The notes under the pieces are model-generated. The model ran no database searches. It was not told the DNA's origin and was given only the letters and a program-made list of their open reading frames with translations. From an uncultured Acidobacteriota bacterium (GTDB lineage: Bacteria > Acidobacteriota > UBA6911 > RPQK01 > JAJDTT01), in assembly GCA_951812665.1 (NCBI GenBank), contig CATOST010000036.1, forward strand, positions 186,001 through 250,000: a DNA stretch of 64,000 nucleotides. The letters run 5' to 3'. Position 1 is the stretch's first letter; each line of letters begins with the position of its first letter. Below, piece by piece: positions 37,801-46,278 of the stretch. Both the position numbers and the translations under genes were made by a program.

Positions 37801-38253
37801 TCGCAATTCGAATCCCTGGTCCACCCTTTCGTCATCCTGTTCACGGTGCCGGTGGCCTTGGTGGGAGTGGTGGCCGCTCTATTCGTGACCGGATCGACCG
37901 TCAGCGTCATGGTGTTGCTGGGCGTGATCATCCTGGTCGGGATCGTGGTCAACAACGGGATCGTCCTGATCGACTACACGAATCAGCTCCGCCACCGGGG
38001 GTTGAGTCGCCGGGAGGCGCTGATCGAGGCGGGACAAGTGCGATTGCGGCCCATCCTCATGACCACGCTGACCACGGTTCTGGGACTGCTTCCCATGGCC
38101 CTGGGCTGGGGCGAGGGCTCGGAGGTGCGAACCCCCATGGCCATCACCGTGATGGGCGGATTGCTCTTCGCCACGCTCCTGACGTTGATTCTGGTGCCGG
38201 TGCTCTACGAGGGCCTGGACCGAAAGCCGGAGGCATCAAGCCATGCAGGGTGA
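34852..38253 (+). CDS. RND multidrug/hydrophobe efflux pump subunit 1
   Basis: A 1133-residue RND permease with the usual 12-helix, two-loop layout. The TM4 proton-relay segment reads GVGMLVDNSIVVLES, with Asp-Asn instead of the Asp-Asp of AcrB; this single-Asp form is common in SwrC-like pumps. Two additions stand out: a loop of about 120 residues after TM6 (EPVPQSGTGRVPAAGGEEAR onward) with extra hydrophobic stretches, and a Gly/Arg/Asn-rich low-complexity insert of about 55 residues near residue 840. The stop overlaps the start of the next pump gene by 11 nt, so the two subunits may form a heteromeric complex as MdtB/MdtC do. Confidence 0.93.
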   Translation: MRTVRTAIRRPVTVSMFVVAVCLFGAVSVDRLSLDLLPDISYPSLTIQTEFEDAAPEEVEALVTRPVEENVGVVPGLSRISSISRPGQSEVILEFGWDTDMDLAVMDVREKLDLANLPTDAEKPVILRFDPAYDPVMRLHLYGDAPLSRIRDLAERKVKQGLESTSGVAAVKVAGGREEQIRIEIDEKRLAELNIPVSEVSSVIREANLNQPSGSLYDLDANYLVRVLNEFQSVEEIRNLIVRNLDGRQVVLGDVARVWRGTKERDVISRFNGRESVELRIYKEGDANAVAVSEAVRERLEQLKQQKTYPGELTHEIVYDQAQFINLAVRNVAAAAILGGLLATFVLFVFLRDLRSTATIGLSIPISVMATFTLMHQTGVTLNIMSLGGVALGVGMLVDNSIVVLESIHRHRRRNPDLAEAVYQGTREVGQAVAASTLTTVAVFLPLIFVEGIAGQLFKDQALTITYSLLASLAVALTVIPMVLSRRRIAVEPVPQSGTGRVPAAGGEEARLARLIRAAGRGGARVLKFLTVDLVLVVVGDLRRLLRTLGRGLLKPLNPLLGWFDSGFESLWRTYPRFLAWSLDHKGSVLALTLSLVGASAGLAQFLGAELIPSLVQGKFSFEIQLPQGKPLEETDRIIRQVESQVLALDGVATVFSSVGGGADDQFATGPLEEHRGWIHVSMEDGRDKVGEERVIGRTRSLLGRYPGLTHLFGRPTLFSFREPVEVEIYSYDLAQQRSIAEKVMGRLSGIDGLADVQSSTRLGNPEVRISFRREQLARLGLDESQAAEILRSKIRGDVASRYRDQERQLDILVQAAESDRNAIQDVRDLVINTRTDGAGAGGNRRGAADTARSDVGGSRVGAGGTQSNSNPARTEVESDSEEENSQVPIRLGSVARVQLSRGPGEIRRVGSQRAAVVSANLAGADLGTVSQEIEAELSGMSQELPPDSVVTLGGQHREYDRSRSSLFFALALAVLLVYLVMASQFESLVHPFVILFTVPVALVGVVAALFVTGSTVSVMVLLGVIILVGIVVNNGIVLIDYTNQLRHRGLSRREALIEAGQVRLRPILMTTLTTVLGLLPMALGWGEGSEVRTPMAITVMGGLLFATLLTLILVPVLYEGLDRKPEASSHAG

Positions 38254-41200
38254 CCGGAAGGCGAACTCGTCCTCGACCAAGACGGGCGGCCCGAGCTCCT
38301 CGGCGCTGGCCGGCTTTTCCGTGCGCTATCCGGTGACCATCTGCGCCGTCTTCTCCTTGCTGCTCCTGGTGGGCGTGGTTTCCCTGTTCAAGATTCCCCT
38401 GGTGTTGTTTCCCAACCTGGACCTCCCCTTTGTGATGGTGCAGGTTCCTTATCCCAATGCCACGCCGGCTCATGTCCTGCAGACCATCACCAAACCGGTG
38501 GAAGAGGTCGTCAGCACGGTCCCCGGTATCCAATGGATGCAGTCTTTCTCCAATAGCGGCAGCTCCGGGGTGCAAACGTTTTTCGACATGAACATGGACG
38601 TGCAGCGGCTCCGGGGAGAGGTCAGGGAGAGGGTCGAGCGGATCCGCGGCGAGCTTCCGGAAGACGTGGAACGGATCGACGTGGTCAACTTCAGTACCGA
38701 CGATACGCCCATCCTGGGACTGAGGATTGCGTCCGAGAGGAACTTGCAGACCGCCTACGAGTTCCTGGACGTGAAGATCAAAAGACGGATCGAGCGGGTC
38801 CCGGGAGTGGCCGAGGTCGAACTTTTCGGAACTCAGAGACCCGAGATCGGCGTGTATCTGAGCCTGGATCAGCTCAGAAGGTATCGGGTGGACGCAGGCC
38901 GCCTCTACCGGAACCTGTCGGGCATCAACCTGGACCGCTCTCTGGGGCAGTTCACGGACGGCGGAGTCCGCTACGGCGCCATGACCCGGGGCATGTTCCG
39001 GTCTCTGGAGGACTTCAACGTCTTTCCCGTGAACGAGCGGGGCCTGCGCCTGGAGAACGTCGCCGATGTGGTCTACGAGAGTCCCGTGGCCCATGCCAGC
39101 CAGCACCTCAACGGCGAGTACGCGGTGGGTCTCTGGGTTCGCAAGGCCGCCGAAGCCAACACCGTGACCACGGTGCGAGCCGTGGAGGCGGAGTTGGAGA
39201 AGATCAGGTCGGATCCCGCCCTGAAGGGAATCCAACTGGAGCCCCTCCGCAACGCCGGCGCCGAGATCGTCAAGGCCCTCAAGGGACTCCTCACGGCCGG
39301 GACCGTCGGCGCACTCCTGGCTCTGGGGGTGCTGGTCCTCTTCCTTCGCAAGTGGAGCGCGGCCCTGGTGGTTGCACTGGCCATTCCCTTCTCCCTGGTC
39401 GGAAGCCTCGGGTTCCTCTACTTCGGTGGCCTGAGCCTGAACGTCCTCTCCATGATGGGACTCATGCTGGCCACCGGAATGTTGGTGGACAACGCCATCG
39501 TCGTGTTGGAATCGATCTACCGGAAACTCGAGCAAGGAGCAGACCGTCTGGAGGCGGTCAAGCAAGGCACCCAGGAGGTGCAGATGGCGGTGATCGCAGC
39601 CACCCTCACCTCCATCATCATTTTCGTCCCCCTGGTCTTCGGCGCCCAGAGCTTTCTCAGTTTCTGGCTGCGACACACCGGTTTGGCCATCATCTTCGCG
39701 CTGCTCTGCTCTCTGTTCCTCTCTTTGACCCTGATCCCCTTGGCCATGGGACGCTTCCTGAAGCTGGACGTGGCTCCCGCCGCCGGCGCCGAACCGATCC
39801 CCGCCGCAGGTGGCGGTGACTCTTCCGTCGCCAGGGACAGACGGAAACCGGGCCGCTGGCCGATCATGGATTCCTACCTGAGGTTGGTGGCCTGGCCCCT
39901 GAGACATCGCTTCCTGGTGGGCTTCCTGCTGGTTCCGCTGGCGGTCGCCGGCTCCGGCTGGCTGCTTCTCAACGTGGTCCCCGACAACGCTCCGGACGCC
40001 CAGGAACCGGGCAGCCTCCGGATCCGTTATGAATTCACCGAAAACTATCACTACGCCAAGATCGAACGGGACTATGTCGATCCGGTCGAATCATTCCTCG
40101 CGGAGAACCAGGAGGCTTTCAAGATCGATCAGGTCTTCAGCTCCTTCTCCAACAACAGCGCGTCGACCGAAATCTATCTCCACGGTGACGGGATCGGTCT
40201 GGAAGAGATGGAGGAGATCCGCGGGAAGATCTCGGCCGGACTGCCGGTGATCCCGGGTTGCCGGATCGAGTTGTCCGGTCAGAGTGGAAGGCAGAACCGG
40301 GAAGGGATCAACGTGAGCCTCTACGGCGATGATCCTCGAGTCCTGGACGGACTGCTGAGTGAGGCCCGGACCCGCCTCCGGCAACATCCCGACTTTTCCC
40401 AGGTGTCCGCGCCTCGGGACAGCACCCGCGAGGAGGTTCAGATCCGATTGCGTGGGGATCTGGCCCGTCGCTACGGGGTTTCCACCCAGTCCGTTTCCCA
40501 GATTCTGGGAATCCTGATGCGAGGCCGGCAGGTTCGGGGCTTCCGCACGTCGGAAGGGGAAGTGGACGTCATCATCCGGCTCCGGCCGGAGGATCGGAGC
40601 GGGCTGGAGGACCTGCGCTCGGCCGTGGTGGGCTACGGAGACGAGGGAGAGGAGATCCTCTTGTCTCAAGTCGCCGATCTTCGGATCGAAAAGGTTGCGG
40701 CGCAGGTCCAGCGGGAGGATCGGCAGACTTATGCCAACTTTTTCGCCACCTACTCGGGAGACAAGAGGGACGAGGGCATCCGGCAGATGACGGTGGTCAT
40801 GGACGGCTTGGACTATCCGGACGGCTATGGGTGGTCGCTGGGCTTCTGGACCCGGCGGAACCAGCAATCGGATCAGGAGTGGATCTTCAACATCCTGCTG
40901 GCGCTGTTCATGGTCTACTTCGTCATGGCCTCCCTGTTCGAATCCCTGACCCATCCCCTGGCCATCATGCTGTCGCTGCCCTTTTCGGTGGTGGGAATCG
41001 CCGGCTTTCTGCTCATCACCGGGACCCCCTTCAACGTGATGGCCAAGATCGGATGCCTGGTGCTCATCGGAATCGTGGTCAACAACGGCATCGTCCTCAT
41101 CGACCGGATCAACACCCTTCGACGCCAGGGAGTCGACCGCCGCCGAGCCATACTGGAGGGTTGCCGCGATCGCTTTCGTCCCATCGTGATGACGGCGACC

Positions 41201-41497
41201 ACCACGGTCGTGGGTCTGATTCCGCTGGCCTACAGCTACAGCAGCTTTTTCGATTTGCGGTACTTTCCCATGGCCCGCACCGTCATGGGCGGACTCATCG
41301 CCTCCACGGTGCTGACTCTGGTGGTGCTGCCCACCTACTACACTCTCTTCGACGACCTGACGATCTGGCTCCGGCGGAGCTGGCAAACCAGCGACCCGTC
41401 GGCATGGAGCGGCGGCTTTCAGGCGCCGACTCCGGGGGGTGTAGGGAGGACTGGAAGTCCCCCGACGGAGTCGCCTTTCAGTCCAGAAGCGCCTTGA
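38243..41497 (+). CDS. RND multidrug/hydrophobe efflux pump subunit 2
   Basis: A 1084-residue RND permease, clearly different in sequence from subunit 1. TM4 reads ATGMLVDNAIVVLES, again single-Asp. The N-terminal helix is ICAVFSLLLLVGVVSLF, and the pore domains and second six-helix half (LVLIGIVVNNGIVLIDRI) are intact. The ~30-residue C-terminal tail is Gly/Pro/Ser-rich and ends inside the 3' end of a convergent small frame. Its 11-nt overlap with subunit 1 and shared operon with the adaptor suggest stoichiometric production. The substrate is not predictable from sequence. Confidence 0.93.
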   Translation: MQGDRKANSSSTKTGGPSSSALAGFSVRYPVTICAVFSLLLLVGVVSLFKIPLVLFPNLDLPFVMVQVPYPNATPAHVLQTITKPVEEVVSTVPGIQWMQSFSNSGSSGVQTFFDMNMDVQRLRGEVRERVERIRGELPEDVERIDVVNFSTDDTPILGLRIASERNLQTAYEFLDVKIKRRIERVPGVAEVELFGTQRPEIGVYLSLDQLRRYRVDAGRLYRNLSGINLDRSLGQFTDGGVRYGAMTRGMFRSLEDFNVFPVNERGLRLENVADVVYESPVAHASQHLNGEYAVGLWVRKAAEANTVTTVRAVEAELEKIRSDPALKGIQLEPLRNAGAEIVKALKGLLTAGTVGALLALGVLVLFLRKWSAALVVALAIPFSLVGSLGFLYFGGLSLNVLSMMGLMLATGMLVDNAIVVLESIYRKLEQGADRLEAVKQGTQEVQMAVIAATLTSIIIFVPLVFGAQSFLSFWLRHTGLAIIFALLCSLFLSLTLIPLAMGRFLKLDVAPAAGAEPIPAAGGGDSSVARDRRKPGRWPIMDSYLRLVAWPLRHRFLVGFLLVPLAVAGSGWLLLNVVPDNAPDAQEPGSLRIRYEFTENYHYAKIERDYVDPVESFLAENQEAFKIDQVFSSFSNNSASTEIYLHGDGIGLEEMEEIRGKISAGLPVIPGCRIELSGQSGRQNREGINVSLYGDDPRVLDGLLSEARTRLRQHPDFSQVSAPRDSTREEVQIRLRGDLARRYGVSTQSVSQILGILMRGRQVRGFRTSEGEVDVIIRLRPEDRSGLEDLRSAVVGYGDEGEEILLSQVADLRIEKVAAQVQREDRQTYANFFATYSGDKRDEGIRQMTVVMDGLDYPDGYGWSLGFWTRRNQQSDQEWIFNILLALFMVYFVMASLFESLTHPLAIMLSLPFSVVGIAGFLLITGTPFNVMAKIGCLVLIGIVVNNGIVLIDRINTLRRQGVDRRRAILEGCRDRFRPIVMTATTTVVGLIPLAYSYSSFFDLRYFPMARTVMGGLIASTVLTLVVLPTYYTLFDDLTIWLRRSWQTSDPSAWSGGFQAPTPGGVGRTGSPPTESPFSPEAP

Positions 41498-41687
41498 AGA
41501 CGCCGTCGGCCGGATCGCTGTAGACCTCGATGTTGATCTTGGTCCACAGCTCATCGGGGAGGTCGATAAGGGGACGCCGCTTCGGATCGGCCCGGAGGAT
41601 GGCCGCCAGGCGCTCATGGCCGTCGAGTGGCGTGCCCTTGTCACTGAGACTGGAGATCAACCGGTCGAGAATGGCCTCCTCAATCAT
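41478..41687 (-). CDS. Possible small hypothetical protein
   Basis: A 69-residue frame from ATG 41687 (MIEEAILDRLISSLSDKGTP... ending YSDPADGVFKALLD). Its composition is protein-like, balanced in charge, with two likely helices and a segment PLDGHERLAAILRAD. I do not recognise it. Its 3' end overlaps the last 20 nt of the RND subunit 2 gene, convergently, and the ribosome site is weak. It might be a remnant of a longer gene at the edge of the accessory island. Confidence 0.35.
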   Translation of the reverse strand: MIEEAILDRLISSLSDKGTPLDGHERLAAILRADPKRRPLIDLPDELWTKINIEVYSDPADGVFKALLD

Positions 41688-41821
41688 CGGTCTCTGGCTA
41701 GCCCGCATTTCTCAACAGGTCGCTATGCGTATGATGAAAAAGGATCTGTTTTTGAACATTTACGCGAATTCTTCCAAGGTTTCTCCGGGACAGACTGCGC
41801 GCTCGCGCTCGCTCGCTGGTC

Positions 41822-41903
41822 TTTTCGCCCTCAGCGCGCACATGCTTCCTCAAACGTAGTCACCACTACGTTCTCGGTCGCGAGCACGCGCTGAGGGCGA
41901 AAA
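41822..41903. repeat. Nested palindrome at the edge of the accessory island
   Basis: TTTTCGCCCTCAGCGCG (41822-41838) and its exact reverse complement (41887-41903) enclose a 48-nt loop. That loop contains a second perfect hairpin, AACGTAGT-CACC-ACTACGTT (41853-41872). It lies just past the stop of the broken AlbA-type tail (41917) and is GC-rich with A/T ends, so it could end transcription from either side or mark an insertion boundary. Confidence 0.75.
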
Positions 41904-41916
41904 TCCTGCGCGATCG

Positions 41917-42344
41917 TCACGCCCCCTGATGAGAAATACGGCCTAGGCCCTTCCGTAGTGTCAGCCTCAAATAGTCCTCTGTTGCTTCGAACTCGGGATC
42001 CACGCCGTTCAAATTACGGAGCAGAGGAATAATTTTCTTGCGAACGCCCATGCCTCTCGCGTCGACGTAGCCGTAATCTCGCAAGACCTCGACGACGAGT
42101 GGATTCCGGGCCGAACGTTGACCGGCCAGCATTTTTTTACCGTCATGGTGTTCGGTAGTGCACCGGGACTCAGAATCTCCATTCGATCGACATAGCGGAC
42201 CAATTCGATCTCCTCATAGCGGGTCCAATCCCTGTGAGCGAGTGCATTGACGACTGCCTCGCGGAGGACCTCCATGGGATAGTGCCAGCGGCGTTCACGT
42301 CGCATGGACTCATTGATGTCGCCCATTTCTTCCAAAACGAATGG
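41917..42344 (-). pseudogene. Truncated tail of a second AlbA/RecG-C-like ATP-binding gene, frame broken at an A7 run
   Basis: Starting around RPFVLEEMGDINESMRR, the minus strand encodes the C-terminal ATP-binding half of a typical AlbA_2-type protein (MEVLREAVVNALAHRDWTRY, then MEILSPGALPNTMTV). After GTA AAA AAA the frame fails, and sense resumes one frame back as KMLAGQRSARNPLVVEVLRD and YGYVDARGMGVRKKIIPLL, to a stop at 41917. The N-terminal AlbA domain is missing; this tail is joined out of frame to the end of the intact neighbour at about 42345. The break is at T7 42132-42138 on the plus strand. A AAA AAA read in this phase is a perfect -1 slippery heptamer, so frameshifting is an alternative to mutation. 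Confidence 0.75.
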
Positions 42345-43516
42345 CCGTATCGAGTCAGCCGGGTGAATCGACCTTCTTCGTCATTAACTAGTTCCGGCTC
42401 GGTGCCGTTGAATTCCTGCATATGGTGTCGCATCAGCAGCCATCCTCGGCCGCGCCGTTCCATCAATTGCCTCACGACCATCGCGTTCGCCATCATCTCG
42501 TTGCGGGAATGCGGAGCGCCGCCGGATCGTGCCTGTTCGACCGTCATGTGATTGGGGAGGGTTCCAGGACTCGTGACCACGATACGGTCGCCGAACGCTT
42601 CCAACAGCACCTGCGATCCCGTCAATGCGTAGTCACGATGAATGACAGCGTTCACCAGCGCTTCCCTGAGAACCTCTTCCGGAACGAGAGGAATATCCTG
42701 ACGATACAGTCCCCGGTAGTCTTCTTTTCTTCCCAGGCTGCGAAACCATCCCATGGAACGGTTCACCTGTTCGTCGAGGCGGCCCTTTCCCTCGCCTGCG
42801 CTCAGTACGTCGGACGCCTGGTCGGCGCCTGCGTATGCGACACAATGAATGAACAGGTTCGTCGTATGCGGATATCCTTGGGGATCTCTTCCAAAAACCA
42901 TCACACCGTAAAGTGTCGGCCGGAGCACTCGGTCCAACCAGTCGCACACCGAGGCGTTTCGCAAGTCGTTTTCGATGTCCGGCTGTGGCTCCTCCGCCAT
43001 TCGCATGCCCTGCGCTCGCATGAACGAACGAAAGGCACCCATGTCGATCTCATTCACCGTAGCGGTCGGGATGATCTGTTGCTCCGTGAAAACCAAGCCG
43101 AAAGCGTTGAGCAGTTCCTGCAGCTCCGATGGAGATGGCGCCACGGTGCTCCGTCCCCGTCGGATCCAGAAGCGACCGTCGTAACTGAATGGATCGTACC
43201 CTTGTTGATGGCGGCGAACTTCGATCCAATGCACCCATCCATTGTCCGTTTGGTGTCGATTGCACTCGGCGGTGATCCGTTTTTTACAACCAGTGTGAAG
43301 AAAGCTCGTCAATCGTTTCTGGACTGATTCCGGATCTTCCTTCACGCCGACGATCGCCCCGGGATCGATCACGCCGACCAAGACAAGCCCACCGTCTCCA
43401 TTCGCGAACGCACATAGGGTCCTGCCGACACGGCTGAAGTCTCCGAGGCCGAGCTTGAATTCCGTTCGCGCGTCCTCGCCGCGTTCGATGCGCCTCAACA
43501 CGTCCGACCACTCCAT
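42170..43516 (-). CDS. AlbA_2-domain/RecG-C-like ATP-binding protein
   Basis: 448 residues from ATG 43516, with GAGG 9 nt upstream; a TTG at 43531 would add five. The N-terminal AlbA_2 (Schlafen-like) domain shows ERGEDARTEFKLGLGDFSR and LCAFANGDGGLVLVGV. The C-terminal half has the GHKL-like ATP-binding pattern of RecG-C-type proteins: VPEEVLREALVNAVIHRDY, then FGDRIVVTSPGTLPNHM. The natural end is probably near FTRLTRY; the last ~58 residues are out-of-frame sequence from a truncated second gene. The start lies within 15 nt of the PHP-ATPase stop, so the two form one operon. Proteins with this architecture are often labelled transcriptional regulators or helicases, and many sit in defence islands. 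Confidence 0.8.
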   Translation of the reverse strand: MEWSDVLRRIERGEDARTEFKLGLGDFSRVGRTLCAFANGDGGLVLVGVIDPGAIVGVKEDPESVQKRLTSFLHTGCKKRITAECNRHQTDNGWVHWIEVRRHQQGYDPFSYDGRFWIRRGRSTVAPSPSELQELLNAFGLVFTEQQIIPTATVNEIDMGAFRSFMRAQGMRMAEEPQPDIENDLRNASVCDWLDRVLRPTLYGVMVFGRDPQGYPHTTNLFIHCVAYAGADQASDVLSAGEGKGRLDEQVNRSMGWFRSLGRKEDYRGLYRQDIPLVPEEVLREALVNAVIHRDYALTGSQVLLEAFGDRIVVTSPGTLPNHMTVEQARSGGAPHSRNEMMANAMVVRQLMERRGRGWLLMRHHMQEFNGTEPELVNDEEGRFTRLTRYGHSFWKKWATSMSPCDVNAAGTIPWRSSARQSSMHSLTGIGPAMRRSNWSAMSIEWRF

Positions 43517-43527
43517 ATCCGCGTACC

Positions 43528-46278
43528 TCAAAATCCGTACTTGCGTCGCCTCAAGCGAAAAGCGTCGTCACCGCCGTCGACCGTTCGAACGATGGCGTCG
43601 CGAACGGCAGGTTCCTCGATCGCGCCGGCTTCGGCTATCGATCCGCGTTGCGCGGTGGCTTCGAGTTGAATGACCATATCCGCGTCTCCGTTTACGACGA
43701 TGTTCGGATTATGAGTCGCAACCACTATCTGACGCCCTCCTTTGAGCTTCTTGAGGGCCGGCAGAATGGTTTCCCAAAGAAAACGATTGTCGAGCTCGTC
43801 TTCCGGCTGATCGATCACCAATGGATGGTCGTCGGCGGTTTCAAGCAGCAAGGAGAGCAGGATGCTGACCTTCTGTCCGCCGGAAAGCTCGTCCAGTTGC
43901 CGGTAGCTGCCGTCATCCAAGCGCATTTCAAGGACGTAGACGTCCGGTGCGCGCAGGGCGGCCAATTCTCGCTGCCTGGATTTGGTCACAGACTCTCGAA
44001 ACGTCCGTTGCACGGCAGGGGTCATCCCGACGTCGCTCAGGGTGTTGCCGACAAGGTGGCGGAGCAGCTTCTCTGGGGAAGGCCTGTTGTCCGGCTTCAG
44101 TCCTTTCCACCATCGGGTCACTCCTCTCTGAACCAATCCGGCGACGAATTGGTCGAGGGATCGAAGATCTCCATTCTCAATCCGCCGCGCGCGAATTCGA
44201 TTCCCGAATTGTTCCGTGACATAAACCAGCACGCGATCGAACGCCTCTTTCTGCTCTTGCACCAAGTCGTTTCGTTGTCGTTGCAACGCGGCGAAGGAGT
44301 CTTCCGCCGTTTGGCCACGAGTCCGCGTTTCCTTGAGGTTTGCTTCATAGTTCGCGAGCAGTGAAGCTTGTCGATTGAGTTTCTGAAACTCCATGAGCTT
44401 GCTCGATTCCAAGCCCAGTTGGGCCAAGGCTCGCTCGACTTCGATCTGGATCTTAGTTTCGCGTTTGATCAACGCTTCGACGATTGTCGCGACCTCGGTC
44501 GCCCAAGCTTGCAACTCATCGCGCGCCGACAGCAAGTGTTCCACAGTCCGAGACCGGCGGATGCCGAAGTCGAGTTGAGCCGGATCGACGTTGGACTCGG
44601 TCAATACGCTTGCCTGGCCGTCACGGATCTCGGGAGCAGCCAGAGAGCGAGCGGAAGCCAGGGCTCTGTCGATGGCCGATCCGACTTGGGCTCCTTCTCG
44701 GCCTGCTGCTTCCCAGTTTCGTCTCCATCGCCCGATGGAATGGAGTCTGCTCACGCCGGCGTCTTTGAAGGCGTCGAGCTCCTGTCTGGCCCGCTGTGCG
44801 CGATCATGGTCCTGCTCCGCTTCGGCGAGTTTCCCGTCGAGCTTGGTCAGGCCTTTTGCCGCACTGGAGAGTTGCGTGTCGAGTCCTCGCAACGTGGCCT
44901 TGCGTTCGGCGATTTCCGAAACCTCGGTGGGCGCCAGCTTGGCGAGGAGGTCTTCGATGGAGCCCGTTTCGGCAAGGCGCTGCAGTTCGCTCTGAGCAAA
45001 GAAGCGCGCTGGCCACCGGTGGTGAGGTGTGGCCGTTGGATCGCTTCCCGGCGCCTGGATTACGATTTCCGGAGAGCCCGAAAGAAAACGGTGCTTGCCT
45101 CGCGCTTGGACCTGTTCGCGGAGCGTCTGGTCGTCTGGCCCATGCGCGCCGACGTAAGTACGTAGTCCGTCGAGCAACGTACTCTTGCCGGTCATGCTGC
45201 CTCCAATGATGCAGGTCAGATCGGGGCTCATATCAAAGCGAGTCTCCCTCGGGCGTCCGTTTTCACTCCCGCCAAAGAAAGACGCCCCGCCGCGCACGAT
45301 GACCGACTTCAGCCAGGGCCGATGGTTCAGACTGACGTCCGGTGGATCCGGCATTTCTGTCAGCTCGCCGTTCGCCTGACTGACAAAGCCGATGCGCATC
45401 CGAGAGTCACTGGCGATGAACGCTTGGCGCAAGGCCTCGATGCGGGGGCTCGCCAGCTTCATCCAGGTGTGCCGCTTCCCGATGTTGTCAATGGAGTAGG
45501 TATCGCTGCCGTGAAAAAATGCTTGACGATGGCTTTGCATGCCTTCGGCGAGCCAGTGGCGATTCCGGAGAGTATCTTCCGGCAACTTCTCGTCGCCCAA
45601 TTCCAGACCGGCCAGTTCCCCATGACTGAAGATCTGGAGGACCTGGGCTTTTTGTGCTCCCAGTAGCCCCTTGGGTGCATCGATGTGTGGAGCTAGGACA
45701 AGGTGATTCCAGGATGGGCGCTCTCGACTACGAAACTGCCGCAGTTCCTTGAAGACACTTGCAGCATCTTTGTTCGACATCTGAAGGCGGCTGTCGTTCC
45801 AAGCCGAAATTCCCCCCATCACGACATCGAACAATTTCAGATAGTCATCCCGACCGATTTCGGGATCGAACAAGAAAATGAGATGAAGCCCCTCGCGGCC
45901 GTTGTTGAGAGATGGTTCGAATCCGGGAAATAGAGAGAAGATCTTCTCTCTGAAAGGAATGCCGTCGTCGTCGTGTCCGTGGTTCCATTCCTCCACGATC
46001 TTCCAGACGGCGCTCGTGTCGCCACTGTCCCCGGCGCGAGGCGAATGTGGTGTCAGTCCAACCACCTGTACCCTGTTGGCAACGATCCCTTGGAGAAAGC
46101 GCCTGGCATAAAGTGACAGTACGCGAGGATCCCTCGGATCCCCCGAAAGACCATCCGGCATTTTGGCCCTTTCGCCAAGATGATCGTCGATGGTGTGTAG
46201 GTGCAGGTCAGCCTTGAACCAGCGTGCTCCCGGGATTTCCCGCCGCCATTTCTCGGTCGGTTGTCGTTCGAAGCTCAT
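43528..46278 (-). CDS. PHP-domain, SMC/Rad50-like ATPase (TrlF-like)
   Basis: 916 residues from ATG 46278. Residues 24-29 are DLHLHT, opening a PHP phosphoesterase-like domain with further metal-site segments VVGLTPHSPR, LAPHIDAPKGLL and FFHGSDTYS. From about residue 355 an ABC/SMC-type ATPase begins: Walker A GGSMTGKSTLLDG, a long coiled coil (about residues 455-690), signature DELSGGQKVSILLS, Walker B LVIDQPEDELDN and H-loop VVATHNPNIVV. PHP plus Rad50-like fusions are annotated as TrlF-family and recur in defence loci; a nuclease gated by ATP is the natural guess. A 48-codon ORF overlaps its start (ATGA) and the AlbA-type gene follows directly. The region's codon use differs from its neighbours. 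Confidence 0.85.
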   Translation of the reverse strand: MSFERQPTEKWRREIPGARWFKADLHLHTIDDHLGERAKMPDGLSGDPRDPRVLSLYARRFLQGIVANRVQVVGLTPHSPRAGDSGDTSAVWKIVEEWNHGHDDDGIPFREKIFSLFPGFEPSLNNGREGLHLIFLFDPEIGRDDYLKLFDVVMGGISAWNDSRLQMSNKDAASVFKELRQFRSRERPSWNHLVLAPHIDAPKGLLGAQKAQVLQIFSHGELAGLELGDEKLPEDTLRNRHWLAEGMQSHRQAFFHGSDTYSIDNIGKRHTWMKLASPRIEALRQAFIASDSRMRIGFVSQANGELTEMPDPPDVSLNHRPWLKSVIVRGGASFFGGSENGRPRETRFDMSPDLTCIIGGSMTGKSTLLDGLRTYVGAHGPDDQTLREQVQARGKHRFLSGSPEIVIQAPGSDPTATPHHRWPARFFAQSELQRLAETGSIEDLLAKLAPTEVSEIAERKATLRGLDTQLSSAAKGLTKLDGKLAEAEQDHDRAQRARQELDAFKDAGVSRLHSIGRWRRNWEAAGREGAQVGSAIDRALASARSLAAPEIRDGQASVLTESNVDPAQLDFGIRRSRTVEHLLSARDELQAWATEVATIVEALIKRETKIQIEVERALAQLGLESSKLMEFQKLNRQASLLANYEANLKETRTRGQTAEDSFAALQRQRNDLVQEQKEAFDRVLVYVTEQFGNRIRARRIENGDLRSLDQFVAGLVQRGVTRWWKGLKPDNRPSPEKLLRHLVGNTLSDVGMTPAVQRTFRESVTKSRQRELAALRAPDVYVLEMRLDDGSYRQLDELSGGQKVSILLSLLLETADDHPLVIDQPEDELDNRFLWETILPALKKLKGGRQIVVATHNPNIVVNGDADMVIQLEATAQRGSIAEAGAIEEPAVRDAIVRTVDGGDDAFRLRRRKYGF

